Below, piece after piece: positions 45,731 to 56,697 of a DNA stretch of 64,000 bases. The DNA is from Dugong dugon (lineage: Eukaryota; Chordata; Mammalia; Sirenia; Dugongidae): NCBI GenBank assembly GCA_030035585.1, contig CM057469.1, positions 57,119,501 through 57,183,500 of the forward strand, read 5' to 3'. Each line of letters starts with the position of its first letter. The first letter of the stretch is position 1. Made by a program: the position numbers and the translations under genes. Under the pieces are notes generated by a model. The model saw nothing but the letters and a program-made list of their open reading frames with translations, had not been told where the DNA came from and did no database searches.

Positions 45731-46122
45731 GACTTAATGGTCTGACTGAGGCTGGAGGAACCCCAGAAAGCATGGCCCCCAGACTCTGTCAACCCAGAAC
45801 TAAAATCATTCCCAAGGCCAACTCTTCAGACAAAGATTAGACTGGACTATGGGACATAAAATGATACTCATAAAAAGTGTGCTTCTTAGCTCAAGTAGAT
45901 ACCTGAGACTAAATGGGCAGCTCCTGTCCGGAGGTGAGATGAGAAGGCAAAGAGGGTCAGGAGCTGGTTAAATGGACACAGGAAATCAGGGGTGGGAAGG
46001 AGGAGTGTGCTGTCACAGTATAGGGAGAGCAATTAGGGTCACATAACAATGTATGTATAAATTTTTGTATGAAAGATTAACTTGAATTGTAAACTTTCAC
46101 TTAAAGTACAATAAAATAAAAA
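45731..46122 (+). mobile_element. L1-D: truncated L1 3' UTR
   Basis: Begins 'gacttaatggtctgactgag' and ends 'gtacaataaaataaa'. Flanks aataataatcaataaagga (45712-45730) and aataataatcagtgaagga (46123-46141) match at 17 of 19 positions. L1-B type 3' UTR. Confidence 0.85.
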
Positions 46123-46138
46123 AATAATAATCAGTGAA

Positions 46139-46343
46139 GGAACCCCGGTGACGCAGTGGTTACACACTTGGCTGCTAACCAGAACGTTGGCTGTCCAAGC
46201 CCACCAGCCACTCCACAGGAGAAAGATGTAGCAGTCTGCTTCTGTAAAGATTATGGCCTTGGAAACCCTATGGGACAGTTCTACTCTGTCCTGTGGGATC
46301 ACTAGGATTTGAAAATCAACTCAGTGGCAATGGGTTTGGTTTT
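46139..46343 (+). mobile_element. AfroSINE, type I, plus strand
   Basis: Complete: 'ggaaccccggtgacgcagtg' head, B-box-like 'gctgtccaagccc', 'agaaagatgtagcagtctgc', 'gtaaagattatggcc', tail 'ggcaatgggtttggtttt'. It begins at the right target duplication of L1-D, so it may have landed there later. Confidence 0.9.
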
Positions 46344-46491
46344 AATAAACAATAATTCTGGATTTTTTTTGGCAGACACAAAATAATTATTTTTTGTTCA
46401 CAACCATTTAGGCCAGCTTATATAGATATCTGAAGAACAAGCAAAACAGAGACAAATATGGAAAATATTTCTGTTATATAAACTAGATCTA

Positions 46492-46653
46492 TGCTGTCCA
46501 ATGCAGTAGCCACTAGCCATGTGTGACTATTCAAGTTTAAATTTAAATTAATTAAAATTATATTAAATTAAAAATGTAGTTCCTCAGTCAGACTAGCCAC
46601 ATGTCAAGTGCTCAGTAGCCATATGCCTATAGTAGCTAGTTTATTGGACAGCA
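46492..46653. mobile_element. hAT-like short DNA transposon
   Basis: Ends are inverted: 'tgctgtccaatgcagtagcc' on the left and 'tattggacagca' on the right, with 'agccactagccatgtg' and 'gactagccacatgtcaag' as further internal complementarity. This structure matches an ancient mammalian hAT MITE family. AT-rich centre; the 8-bp duplication is not clear. Confidence 0.65.
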
Positions 46654-49087
46654 CAGGTGTAGAACATCACCATTATTGCAGAAATTTCTATTAGATATCA
46701 CTGGTGTAGATGTAAACACACAAGGTCAGAGACCATGGTGTTTATTCAAGTAATTAATGTGATGAAAAGAGAGAAATAATAAAATGAGATAAATTAAGAA
46801 TAAAAAGAATCTATGTTTGTCAGGGAAGAAGAGTTCAAGAAATGTTAAATAGATTACAGACAGCCACTAAGTAATATTATTAACTATTACTAAGAGAAAA
46901 CTAACTGTATTTGTAATATATTATTAGCCATTATATCTGTTATATTTCCTGGACTTGAAAACTAGATAAAATCAGTTAATACAGTCAGCAAAAAAATATA
47001 TATATTTCAAACTCCAGAAATGATCCCAATGGGTTAAGGACAGTAGGAAGACCAAGTTTATAGTTAAAAGGTGAGATTCAAAGGCTGAGAATCAAAAGAG
47101 ATGATATGAAAGAACTAGATGAATTAAGACAATCTCAATAATGTGATAATGGGACTGAAAAATGAAAGAAAAAAATTGCTACAAGGAAGTTGGTAAGTGG
47201 GTTCCCATTATGATGCGCTGCTGGTTACTTGGGTTGTGTGATAAACTGTGACTCCTGTGAATACATTCTGAAAAGAAAGTTGGGGACTGTAAAATTTGTC
47301 TTATTCATTTTTAACAGTTACTATTAGGAAATATCTGAGATGAATACAATGCTGCTTCTACCCTCTAGCAACTTAAAATATAGACAGAGACATGTAACCA
47401 CAAACTCCTATTAAGTGGGCATCTCTTTGTGTCAGGCACAGGGCTGATTTCTTCACACCATACTGTGCCATCCTCGCTCATCTCTGCCTGACAGGCACAG
47501 AAACTCCTCAGCAGTGAGGCACATTCCTAGAGGCTGTGCTAAGTCCATTTATACAAAAGTACAAAATGACTTCATTCAAGCCATCACTAACATCTTGTGA
47601 TGATGAGTTACTTCTGTATTACTACCCAGTTTTATGAACTTTCATAGGAGCTCACAAGCCCAGGGTCAGAAACAGCACCAAGGGGAACAAGACTTCCTGT
47701 ACCCATGAAAGGTCACAAGATGAAAGTCTGCAAATAGAGGAACTACTGTATTGTCAACCAGTTTCACCAATGAGAACATTGAGTTTCAGAGTTTCAGAGT
47801 TTCAGTTGCCTAAGGCCAGGCGATGAGTAAGTGGAGAGACCAGGGTGAAGCCCTGGGATTGTGTGACTACAAAGCAGAGTCGCTTTGTATGGACCATGCT
47901 GTGCAGCCTCTTACTAACAATATCACAAGACAGAATGGATGAAGGAGGCAGTGTTGCCTAGCAGAAAGAGCGACAGCTGTTTATTTATTTGTTTCTCTAG
48001 GATGTTCTCTTTTTTGTGGTAAAAAAATACATAGCACAATATTTGGCTATTTAACATTTTTTACATGTAAAATTCAGTGACATTAATTACATTCATCATG
48101 TGGTAGGAACCATAGTTCTGACACATGTTTTAAGCTGAGCTCTCCCAGAAGCAGGCCCTGAGGAAAGGATGTGAGTTTGAGTAGTTTATTTGGAAGGTGA
48201 TTCCAGGAAGTACCGGCGGAGGAGTGGGGAAGTGAGACAGAGAGGGAAGGAAACCCAAACAGGATGGTCAGTGAGAAGGAAAATTCTATGAGTAACTGGG
48301 ATAAACCCCACTGGGGACCTGTGGGAGATGGTGGGTACCACTCCTCAGAGTTGTTCAACAGAAGGAGGAAGCTAGGATAGGTTTGCTTCAACTCCCTTCT
48401 TCATTGGCTCAGGGCTGCTCCCAGGGGCATCAACTCTGCAACCCCTTCTGGACTGCCAGAATCATAGGCCAAAGGAAGGCCCTCAGACAGAGTCTCAAGT
48501 GCTTGAAGTCAGATGCCTTTGGCACAGAAGGGCTAGTATGGGAACTCTGAGTGCCAAGACGATAAGAGCAAGGCACAGACAGCATCTCTGCAAACTCAGA
48601 CAAAATAAACTCGAATTGTGACTACATTGCTACATGCTGTATGACTTTGGCAAACAAGGATCCCATCAAAGACTACACTTTGTATTTGGTTGTTATGTCT
48701 GCTATGTTTCTTAACCTAGAATAGTTCTCCAACTCCTGTTTTTCCATAAAATTGACTTTTGGCAGAATCTGACCAGTTGTCTCATAGAAGGTTCCGTATC
48801 ATACATTTGTCTGATTGTTTCTTCACATAGCATTTTAACATGGTCCCCTATTTTCTGTATTCCCTGAAAACTGGATGTTAGATCTGAAAACTTTATTAGA
48901 TTCAGGTTAAATATTTTGGCAAGAATCCTTCATAGGAGGTGCTGTGTACCTCACCTTGTGTCACCATGGAGGTTCACCATGTTTGGTTGTTCCATCATTA
49001 GTTACGCTAAGATTCATCAGTGGGCTAAGGGAGTTACAGCCAGACCTCTCTGAGGCTCAGGTTCTTTACCTGTAAACAGCCCCCCCT
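46654..49087. other. No gene recognised
   Basis: AT-rich unique DNA. 48160-48640 is GC-richer, with 'gtttatttggaaggtgat' on the plus strand that could be the complement of an LTR polyadenylation region, but I could not assign a family. A triplicated 'gagtttca' lies at 47778-47805. Confidence 0.4.
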
Positions 49088-49191
49088 TAACGAGTCAATT
49101 CCAGACAGAGTAGAACTGTTCCATAGTGTATCCAGGGAGCAGCTGGTGGATTTGAACTGCTGACCTTTTGATTTGCCACCACCAGGGCTCC
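49088..49191 (-). mobile_element. AfroSINE fragment, short subtype, minus strand
   Basis: 'acgagtcaattccagacag' joins early to 'agagtagaactgttcc', then 'ggagcagctggtggatttg' and 'ccaccaccagggctcc'. Both the middle block and part of the tail are lost. Confidence 0.8.
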
Positions 49192-49745
49192 GTTACCTGT
49201 AATGAGGGATAAAAATACCCACAATGCTAAATTCTTCAGACCTAGGTCTGGTTAGCAGCCCCGCTGTCTCCCCGCACACACCTTTATAAATAGCCCCTTT
49301 ATTAAACCCTCCTTAATTTATCCTACTTTTTTGTGTGCCATGTGTTTCTATTGGACCACAATTAAATTCATAACCCTGGAATTCATGTGAAGCATGTACT
49401 GGAGAATGTGGGAAATTAGAAGCAGGAAACCTGACTCAGGGTTGTTTCTCTGTCAACAAGTATTCACTGAGCACCTGCCTTGTGCCAGGCACCATTCTAC
49501 CACACGAAAGAAAAGAGGCAAAGGCCTTGCCCTCAAGGAGCATGCATTCCAGAAAAGAAGACAAATAATACAAAGCTAAACAAATAAATGAGACGTTGCA
49601 AACTGTGACCTCAGCTATTAAGGAAATATACAGCTTGATGAGATGGAGCATAACTGGGTTGAACCTGCTTTAGATAGACTGGTCAAAGACGGCCTCATAG
49701 AGGAAATGACAGAAAATACATTGAGAAGCTGGAATTCATTAATGC
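49192..49745. other. Unassigned, with possible ancient-LINE remnant
   Basis: 'gagcacctgccttgtgccag' and 'tgccctcaaggagcatgc' (49465-49545) resemble a common ancient mammalian repeat. I do not assign it further. Confidence 0.35.
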
Positions 49746-49758
49746 TTGATTTCTGATT

Positions 49759-49961
49759 GTTGTTGTGTGCCATCGAGTTGATTCCAACTCATAGCAACCC
49801 TACAGGACAAAGTAGAACTGCCCCATAGGGTTTCCTCGGCTGTAATCTTTATGGGAGCAGATCTCCAGGTCTTTTTCTCCTGTGGAGCAGCCGGTGGGTT
49901 CGAATCACCAACCTTTTAATTAGCATCAGCCAGTGTTGAACCACTGCACTACCAGGACTCG
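49759..49961 (-). mobile_element. AfroSINE, full length, minus strand
   Basis: 'gttgtgtgccatcgagttga' to 'cactaccaggactc'. Flanks ttgatttctgatt (49746-49758) and ttgattactgatt (49962-49974) form a 13-bp duplication with one difference. Confidence 0.9.
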
Positions 49962-50098
49962 TTGATTACTGATTAAATGAGGAAAACAAAGGAGAGAAAG
50001 GAATCAAAGATAATCCCAAGATTTCTATCTGGATAACTGGGAGGAAATAGTACAACCTGTATCTATAGCGGATGTGAAACAGGTTTATGCTGTCTAGC

Positions 50099-50310
50099 AG
50101 GAGTTGGCAAACTTACAAATTCATTCTCTTTGTGTAAATAAATTTTATTGGAACATAGCCACACCCATTTTTTTACTTACTGTCTAAGGTTGCTTTCACC
50201 GTACCACCACAAAGTTAAGTAGTTTCAACAATGACTATATGGTCTCCAAAGCTGAAAATATTTGCTATCTGACCCTCTACAGACAGTTTGCTGGCCCTTT
50301 CTCTATAGAA
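50099..50310. mobile_element. hAT-Charlie-like element
   Basis: 'caggagttggcaaactt' at the left and 'agtttgctggccctttct' at the right are imperfect inverted ends. Internal 'ttttattggaacatagccac' and 'ggtctccaaagctgaaaata' match a family known in placental genomes. Old. Confidence 0.65.
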
Positions 50311-50392
50311 TGCTGCTATAGGATCATGATCTATAATGAGCCAAGGACAGTCCATTTCCTCTAGGCATTTTCTGGTAGCTAGAGCAATCAGT

Positions 50393-50571
50393 GGAGCCCT
50401 GGTGGTGCAGCGGTTCAGAGCTCGGCTGCTAACCAAAAGTTTGGCAGCTGGAATCCACCAGCTGCTCCTTGAAAACTCTATGGGACAGTTCTACTCTGTC
50501 CTATAGGGTCACTATAGGTCAGAATTGACTGACTGGATGGTAATGGATTGGGTGTTTTTTTTCTTTTTTTT
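50393..50571 (+). mobile_element. AfroSINE, short subtype (left of a stacked pair)
   Basis: 'ggagccctggtggtgcagcg' to 'gatggtaatggattgg' followed by a T-rich tail. The short-form join is 'accagctgctccttgaaaac'. Preceded by agagcaatcagt (50381-50392) and followed by agagcaatcaat (50572-50583). Confidence 0.9.
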
Positions 50572-50583
50572 AGAGCAATCAAT

Positions 50584-50779
50584 AAGGAGCCCTGGTGATG
50601 CAATGGGTAAGCACTCAGCTGCTAACCAAAAGATTGGTGGTTCAAACCCACCAAGTGGCTCTGTGGCCTGGCAATCTGCTTCCATAAAGATTACAGCCTG
50701 GAAAACCCTTTGGGACAGTTCTACTCTGTCACATGGGGTTGCTATGAGTTGGAATGACTCCATGGCCCCTAACAACAGC
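50584..50779 (+). mobile_element. AfroSINE, type I-like (right of a stacked pair)
   Basis: 'aaggagccctggtgatgcaa' to 'ggcccctaacaacagc'; the tail is RTE-like (CAACA). Preceded by agagcaatcaat (50572-50583) and followed by agagcagtcaat (50780-50791). Confidence 0.9.
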
Positions 50780-50791
50780 AGAGCAGTCAAT

Positions 50792-52101
50792 GGCCTGCTT
50801 AACTGCCCTTCATACGTTTGAGTGGGTTGAAAGAAAATTCACACTCAACCTTAATCAGTAAATGAGGAGTGGAATAATCTACTTTCTAGCCCCTCAAATA
50901 AACAGCCCAGGTCCTTTGTTAGAAATGCCTGTGTCAATGACAAATAAAAAAGCAGAAAAGAAAGCTCCACCTCCTGGCCCTGGGCCTATTTCTGTGTGAA
51001 TTTCTACATGACCCATCAACTTCTAATTTTCAGCTTGCGGCATATTTCTCGTGTCCCCACCCCAGTTTTCTATGCTGTACTGTTGATTCTAGCTGCTAAT
51101 AAAACCTAATCCACCCAACAGCATCTACATCAGAGAAAATGACTGGGTCAGAGAATTCTCCCTCACCTCCCACCTTGCTGCCTCTGAAGAAGGCTGAATC
51201 ACTGTCTGCAAGTTAAGACTTGCTAGAAGTCTCCGGCTTCCAGAGAAGGGACCAAAATTATCCTAACATGGGTCACAGCATGGGTCACAGTTGTAAGCAA
51301 ATCTGTTGCTACACTTACGTCAACTACAAAGTAACTTGTTTCAAAACTGAATTAACATTAGCTCCAAGGCCAGCTGATGTTTGAAATAATATATTCTATT
51401 TCAAAATAAGACTGTGTCCACAAGATTATCCCAGCTCCTATTTTAAGATTCGAATCTAATAAACAGCACAGGCTGCTCCACCATCCTTTGCTTACCCTTG
51501 TTCCCACTTGTTTGTATCTGTTTTTCTGTGTTACTATTTTTGGCCATGCTTTTAGCAACAAGGATGGAGTCTGAGAGCAGGCAGATATCAACTCAAGAAA
51601 GATAGATGATGGTTTAAATGTATTCTCAGACGATGAAGAGCAAAACAACCTCAAGAGCACAGAAAACTTATTAGCTAATTACCAATTTTTAGCAACTTAA
51701 AAAACAAAACAGCAAATTTACAGGAGTCTAGTCATAATGTTCGTAGTTAGCATAAACTCTCATTTAGATAGCCATAGATTCATCAATTTCTGAGCAAAAG
51801 AACTGTAGAGATTGGTAGTCCAACGAATTTGGGTATGAAATAATCTGGGCATGAACCCAAACTGCCCCTTACTTGCTGCTCCCCCCTATACAAGTCACTT
51901 ATTTGGAAAATGAAAGAAACGGATTGATCCCGGAAAGTACCTTCCAGTATGAAAAGGCTGAGACTTTCCATCTGTTCTAATTTAACTCCTTGCTTTATAG
52001 ATGCAGAAAGGGACACACACACAGGTGCAATTTACCACAACTAGTTAGTGGTATAGCTGAGTTTGGAATCAGTCTTTTGATACTTTGTTTTAAATTAACC
52101 C
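50792..52101. other. No gene recognised
   Basis: Unique DNA with short frames on both strands; no repeat assigned. Confidence 0.45.
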
Positions 52102-52145
52102 TGTATCTTAGTTATGTAGTGTTGCTATAACAGAAATACCGCAAG

Positions 52146-52916
52146 CTCTCAGGGAAGATCTAGCTCAATTGGCATAACATAGTTTATAAAGAAAATGTTC
52201 TATGTTCTACTTTGGTGAGTAGCGTCTGGGGTCTTAAAAGCTTGTGAGCAGCTGTCTAAGATACTCCACTGGTCTCACCCAGTCTGGAGCAAGGAAGAAT
52301 GAAGAAAACCAAAGACACAAGGGAAAGATTAGCCCAAAGGACTAACTGACCACAACTACCTCCACCAGACTGAGCCCAGCACAACTAGATGGTGCCCGGC
52401 TACCACCACCGGCTGCTCTGACAGGGATCACAGTAGAGGGTCCCGGACAGAGGTGGAGGAAAATGTAGAACAAAATTCTAACTCACACACAAAAAGACTT
52501 ACTGGTCTGACAGACTGGAGAAACCCCAAGAATATGGCCCCTCATACACCCTTATAGCTCAAAATGAACTCACTCCTGGCTTCACCGTTCAGCCAAAGAT
52601 TAGACAGGCTCATAAAACAAAACAAGACTAAATGGGCACACCAGCCCAGGGACAAGGACAAGAAAGCAGGAGCGGACGGAAAGCTGGTAATAGGGAACCC
52701 AAGGTCGAGAAGGGGAGAGTGTTGACATGTTGTGGGGTTGTCAATCAATGTCACAAAACAATATGTGTATTAACTGTTTAATGAGAAACTAGTTTGCTCT
52801 GTAAACTTTCAACTGAAGTACAATAAAATGAATTTTTTAAAAAAAAAGAATTTCAGGTTTTGAGGTGTTATTTGAAGAAGCTGTGATATATGCAAATTAA
52901 GATTTAAGAAATAAAA
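52146..52916 (+). mobile_element. L1-E: truncated L1 3' UTR with probable 3' transduction
   Basis: 52146-52848 is an L1 3' UTR of the L1-A type ending 'caataaaatg' plus an A run. Instead of the target duplication, another ~68 bp of unrelated sequence follows, ending 'aagaaataaaaa' with its own AATAAA. Only then comes the right duplication. Duplications: aaataccgcaag (52134-52145) and aaataccacaag (52917-52928). Confidence 0.85.
52849..52916 (+). other. Transduced 3' flank of a source L1
   Basis: Sequence 'ttcaggttttgaggtgtt' to 'gatttaagaaataaaa' lies after the L1 A run and before the target duplication. It shows no similarity to L1, LTR or SINE here. A second AATAAA and short A run at its end suggest read-through past the L1 signal in the source locus. 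Confidence 0.7.
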
Positions 52917-53302
52917 AAATACCACAAGCAGATGGCTTTAACAAACAGAAATTTATTTCCTCACAGTTTAGGAGGCTAGAAGTCCAAAATCAGGGCACCA
53001 GCTCTAGGAGAAGGCTTTCTCTGTCTGCTCTAGGGAAATGTTCTTGTCTCTTTGGCTTGTTTCCTGATTCCTTGGAGATCTCTGAGTGGCTTGGCATCAA
53101 TTTTCCCCCATCTCTGCTTCTCCTGCTTGCTTGTTTAATCTCTTTTATATCTCAAAAGAGATTGATTTAAGACACATCCTACACTAATCCTATCTCATTA
53201 ACAAAACAAAGAAAAACCATTCCCAAATGGGATCATAACCACAGATACAGAGGTTAGGACTTACAACACATATTTTGGGGGAATGCAATTCAATTCATAA
53301 CA

Positions 53303-54841
53303 CTGAATGTGTGTACATTTGTGGAGGTGGCGGGGTGGAGGGGTGGGTGCATGTTCTGAAGAGCTCAGAATCATAGGAACACAAGATCTTAAGATAGAAG
53401 GGACTGTAGAGACCACTCAGTGGCACTCAGTTTACAAGCAGGAACTTGTAAGATGCCACATAGAACTGAACACCCAAACTGGGGCCCCTCTGAGGGCCTG
53501 AACAATGATGTGGTTTGTACTGACTTTCAGACTGACTGGCATTTCTCAAATTTCCTTAGTTCTGAATGACTAATGAAAAAGCTAGTGATTAAATGTCATT
53601 TGTTGGGTTTACTCTAATTAAAAATCCTTTTCTGGGAGCCACTAACTGCTTAGTATAATGACTTTATTGTGGCATTACTTTAATTTTACTATGGAAATAA
53701 GGATTATACCAATTTCCTTTACCTCAGAGGTCTTGGAATGGAAAATTCTGTTGGTGGAAGGACATTTAAAATAAAATTGCACTTTTAAAATAGCACTGGT
53801 CTCCATCACGTGAGGCATTTCATCAAGAACATAACCACTTAATAAATTCTGTTGTTCTGAAATGCAAAAGAACTTTTATAATTTTTGTTCAATAACAAAG
53901 GCATTCCTGTAACCGAACAGATATGAAGCCAAACTATTTATTCATGGTACTTGGTTCAGCCCTGTGCATAATTAAAATCAAAATGTCACTGTCCTGGAAA
54001 TATATTATGGAAATTCATAAAATAGAAGATTATGCAGTTAAAGATATGTTTTAGAAAATAATGTTTATGACAGATAAAATATTCATTATTAATTAAAAGA
54101 AAAACAGGTTACAAAACTGCACCCTATGATCTCCATTTTGTAAGTCTGTGTGTATAAAATTCTAAAAACGGATTACATTGGAAGTTTTAAGGCAATTTTG
54201 AGCAGTGTTTTGAGTTTTGTTTTTTTTTTTTAACACAGTATTGTTTTTTTTCTTTGGTCTGGAACAATTCATTTCTATCATTCTCTCTCCCCCACTTCGC
54301 TTCCACCTACTCCACAAAAGCCACCATTTCCTTTATTCTCATCAGAATTAATATGAATTTAAAATGGTGTCATTCCATTTTTTTACACTGAATGTTAACC
54401 ACTTAATGGTTCAATTACAGTAAGAAAACCTGAGAATCAGAAATAGATTTGTCTCTGGTTTGTTTTTCCACTTAATGAGAAAGTATGCTGTTCTGATACT
54501 ATAAAATGATTCAGTATGAATCAATTTTCAAATCATAAATATTGCAACTTCAAAGCCAACATTACTTCCTTGGGTAACTGGAAAAGATGAAACTAACACA
54601 CAACTCTCTGGCCCAATTCCTGACTCCTGCAGCTGTTTGTACAGCCTTGCTTCAGTTTACAGAGAAGGGTGTGGGGACACCCTGCCCTGCTGAGGAAAAC
54701 CATCAGCCTACGGCAAGGAAAAGAAATCTCAAACTTCAGCCTCTTCTTTGTCACTACCAATAGGAGGCTTTGTGATGGGCCTGGTTTTTGTGTAGCTAGG
54801 CGATGGGGCACAATCTGGGCCCAGGGAGGTGGGTAGGATAG
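53303..54841. other. No gene recognised
   Basis: Mostly AT-rich unique DNA with T runs near 54220-54250; a G-rich stretch 'gaggtggcggggtggagggg' near 53322. No repeat or coding region assigned. Confidence 0.45.
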
Positions 54842-55338
54842 TGTAGGATAGGGACTGAATTGTGTCCCCCTAAAATTCTGTCAACTTAGCTGGGCTATGA
54901 TTCCCAGTATTGTATGATTGTCCACCATTTTGTTATCCGATTTTCCTGTGTGTTGTAACTCCTATCTTAGTGGCAGTTATGTTAATGAGGCAGGACTCAA
55001 TCTACAAGATTAGATTGTGTCTTAAGCCAATTTCTTTTGAAATATAAAAGAGTGAAGCGAGCAGAGAGACAGGGGGAACTCATACCACCAAGAAGCAGGA
55101 GCCAGGAGAATAGCACATCCTTTGGACCTGGGGTCCCTGTGCTGAGAAGCTCCTCGACCAGAGAAGATTGATGACAAGGACCTTCCTCCAGAGCCAACAG
55201 AGAGAGAAAGACTTCCCCTGGAGCTGATGCCCTGAATTTTGACTTGTAGTCTATTAGACTGAGAGAGGATAAACTTCTGCTTGTTGAAGCCATCTACTTG
55301 TGGTATTTCTGTTATACCAGCACTCAATAACTAAGACA
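54842..55338 (+). mobile_element. MaLR-type solo LTR
   Basis: 497 bp from TGTAGGATAGGGACTG to CTAAGACA, flanked by gatag (54837-54841) and gatgg (55339-55343), one difference. It carries 'ctgggctatgattcccag', 'tacaagattagattgtgtc' and 'gtggtatttctgttatacca' as in its relatives. Confidence 0.85.
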
Positions 55339-56114
55339 GATGGAGAATGACATTCAGCTGCATAATAATGTAAGTCCCTGTACTGATTTGTAGTAGACGC
55401 TATCTGGTACCTGCCTAGATCTACTTTACTGTGCTTATGCACCATCTCCCAGCTGCTGGGAGTGTTGACTGCTAGCAGCTTGCCTCCCTTCTCCAAGCCC
55501 TCTGCTGACCACAGCCACCAAGTCTATGAGCGTGGTCTCCCCTCTCCTCCCACCAGGGCCTGTAGCCCATGCCTGGTACAGGATGCAGAAGTCCATCCCC
55601 CTTACTTCAAGAAGGGACCACTCTGTAGTACGATTTTACGCCCCAGAGACCAGCCCCAACACCACACCGTACCCACTGATCAGGTCAAGGCTAGATTTCA
55701 CCTGAGGCCACTCCTTTCCCGGCTCTATCCTCTTCCGTACTTTGCTTTTCTCAATCCCTGAGAGGTTAAACCTGAAGTGCGCACTTTCAGTAGAACACAG
55801 GCACCTGAGTCCCTGGCTCAGTCTCTGCTTCTAGGGAGCTAGATCCAAAACAGATATTTTGGCTTGAGGAAATGATTTTACTTCCTGAATAGGTACCTGG
55901 ATTGCACTGTATCAGAAAACTAATGTTTATCTTTGAGTCTGAGTGTCTGAGTGTACCCGTGTCTGTGGGTGTCTGTGGGTGATTCAATAGGTAACTGCTA
56001 ATGGCAGAAGACAGTCATCCTTCTGTCCCACACACTTGAAGGAACCTGGCCTTGGAATGACAACACAGCCTGGAGAGTCCAGCACAACCTCCTTATCATG
56101 TTACCACCACCACC
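55339..56114. other. No gene recognised
   Basis: Contains a short GT-rich tandem array (about 55934-55981, with 'gtctgagtgt' and 'ctgtgggtgt' repeats) and a CCA run at 56103-56117. A 99-codon frame at 55462-55761 is proline-rich by composition and not supported as a gene. Confidence 0.45.
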
Positions 56115-56315
56115 ACCAGTTGCTGTCAAGTTGACCCTGACAGAGTGAATCGCATGTGTGTCAGAGTAGAACTGTATCCCTAGGGTTCTCAGTGGATTAT
56201 TTTTTGGAAGTAGATCACCTGGCCTTTCTTCCAAGGTGCTTCTGGGTAGACTTGAACCTCCAATCTTTTGGTTAGCAGGCAATTGCATTAACAATTTGCA
56301 CCACCCAGGGACTCC
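56115..56315 (-). mobile_element. AfroSINE, type II, minus strand
   Basis: 'cagttgctgtcaagttgac', 'gaagtagatcacctggcctt', 'cttttggttagcaggcaat', 'caccacccagggactcc'. Flanks around 56092 ('cttatcatgttacc') and 56318 ('ctatcatggtagc') look like a decayed target duplication. Confidence 0.85.
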
Positions 56316-56686
56316 ACCTATCATGGTAGCAGCCTAAAATGAGTAACTCTTATTATGTGTCTCCACTGATCTCTTGGAGAAGGAATGGCCCTGAGGATAA
56401 GACTAACACTGTGGTAAGGGGGTGAGATTTCTTAAAGGAAAAGGTGGGCAAAGATTTTGCATATTATGGAGTATTCTGAACTCCATTCTTTGCTTAACTA
56501 TTCCCCTTCTCTAAAAGCACTTCTTCCTTTTTACAGTTTCTCTAACTTGTTCCTATCTTTCAGGGTCCTACTATGCTCTATGCCTTCCAAAACATTCTAG
56601 CCCACAGAAATGTCCTTTTTTCTCCAACTTTACACAGCCCTTCTTGCTTGTAGCATTCTTTTAGCATCTCACATATATTATCAGAC
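56316..56686. other. No feature recognised
   Basis: Unique DNA just left of the RTE insertion. Confidence 0.4.
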
Positions 56687-56697
56687 ATTGTTCCTGA

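Larger units (their letters stand above)
52102..53302 (-). mobile_element. MaLR-type LTR, minus strand, interrupted by an L1
   Basis: On the plus strand it starts TGTATCTTAGTTATGTAG and ends 'ttcaattcataaca', the reverse of the MaLR LTRs at 3666, 39611 and 54842. The LTR sequence is split after 'cagaaataccgcaag' and resumes at 'aaataccacaagcagatgg'. Without the L1 it is about 420 bp. Confidence 0.85.

Noticed and set aside
52102-53302. A single unusual 1.2-kb LTR
   Set aside because: Comparison with three relatives shows that it is an ordinary LTR of about 420 bp interrupted by a truncated L1.
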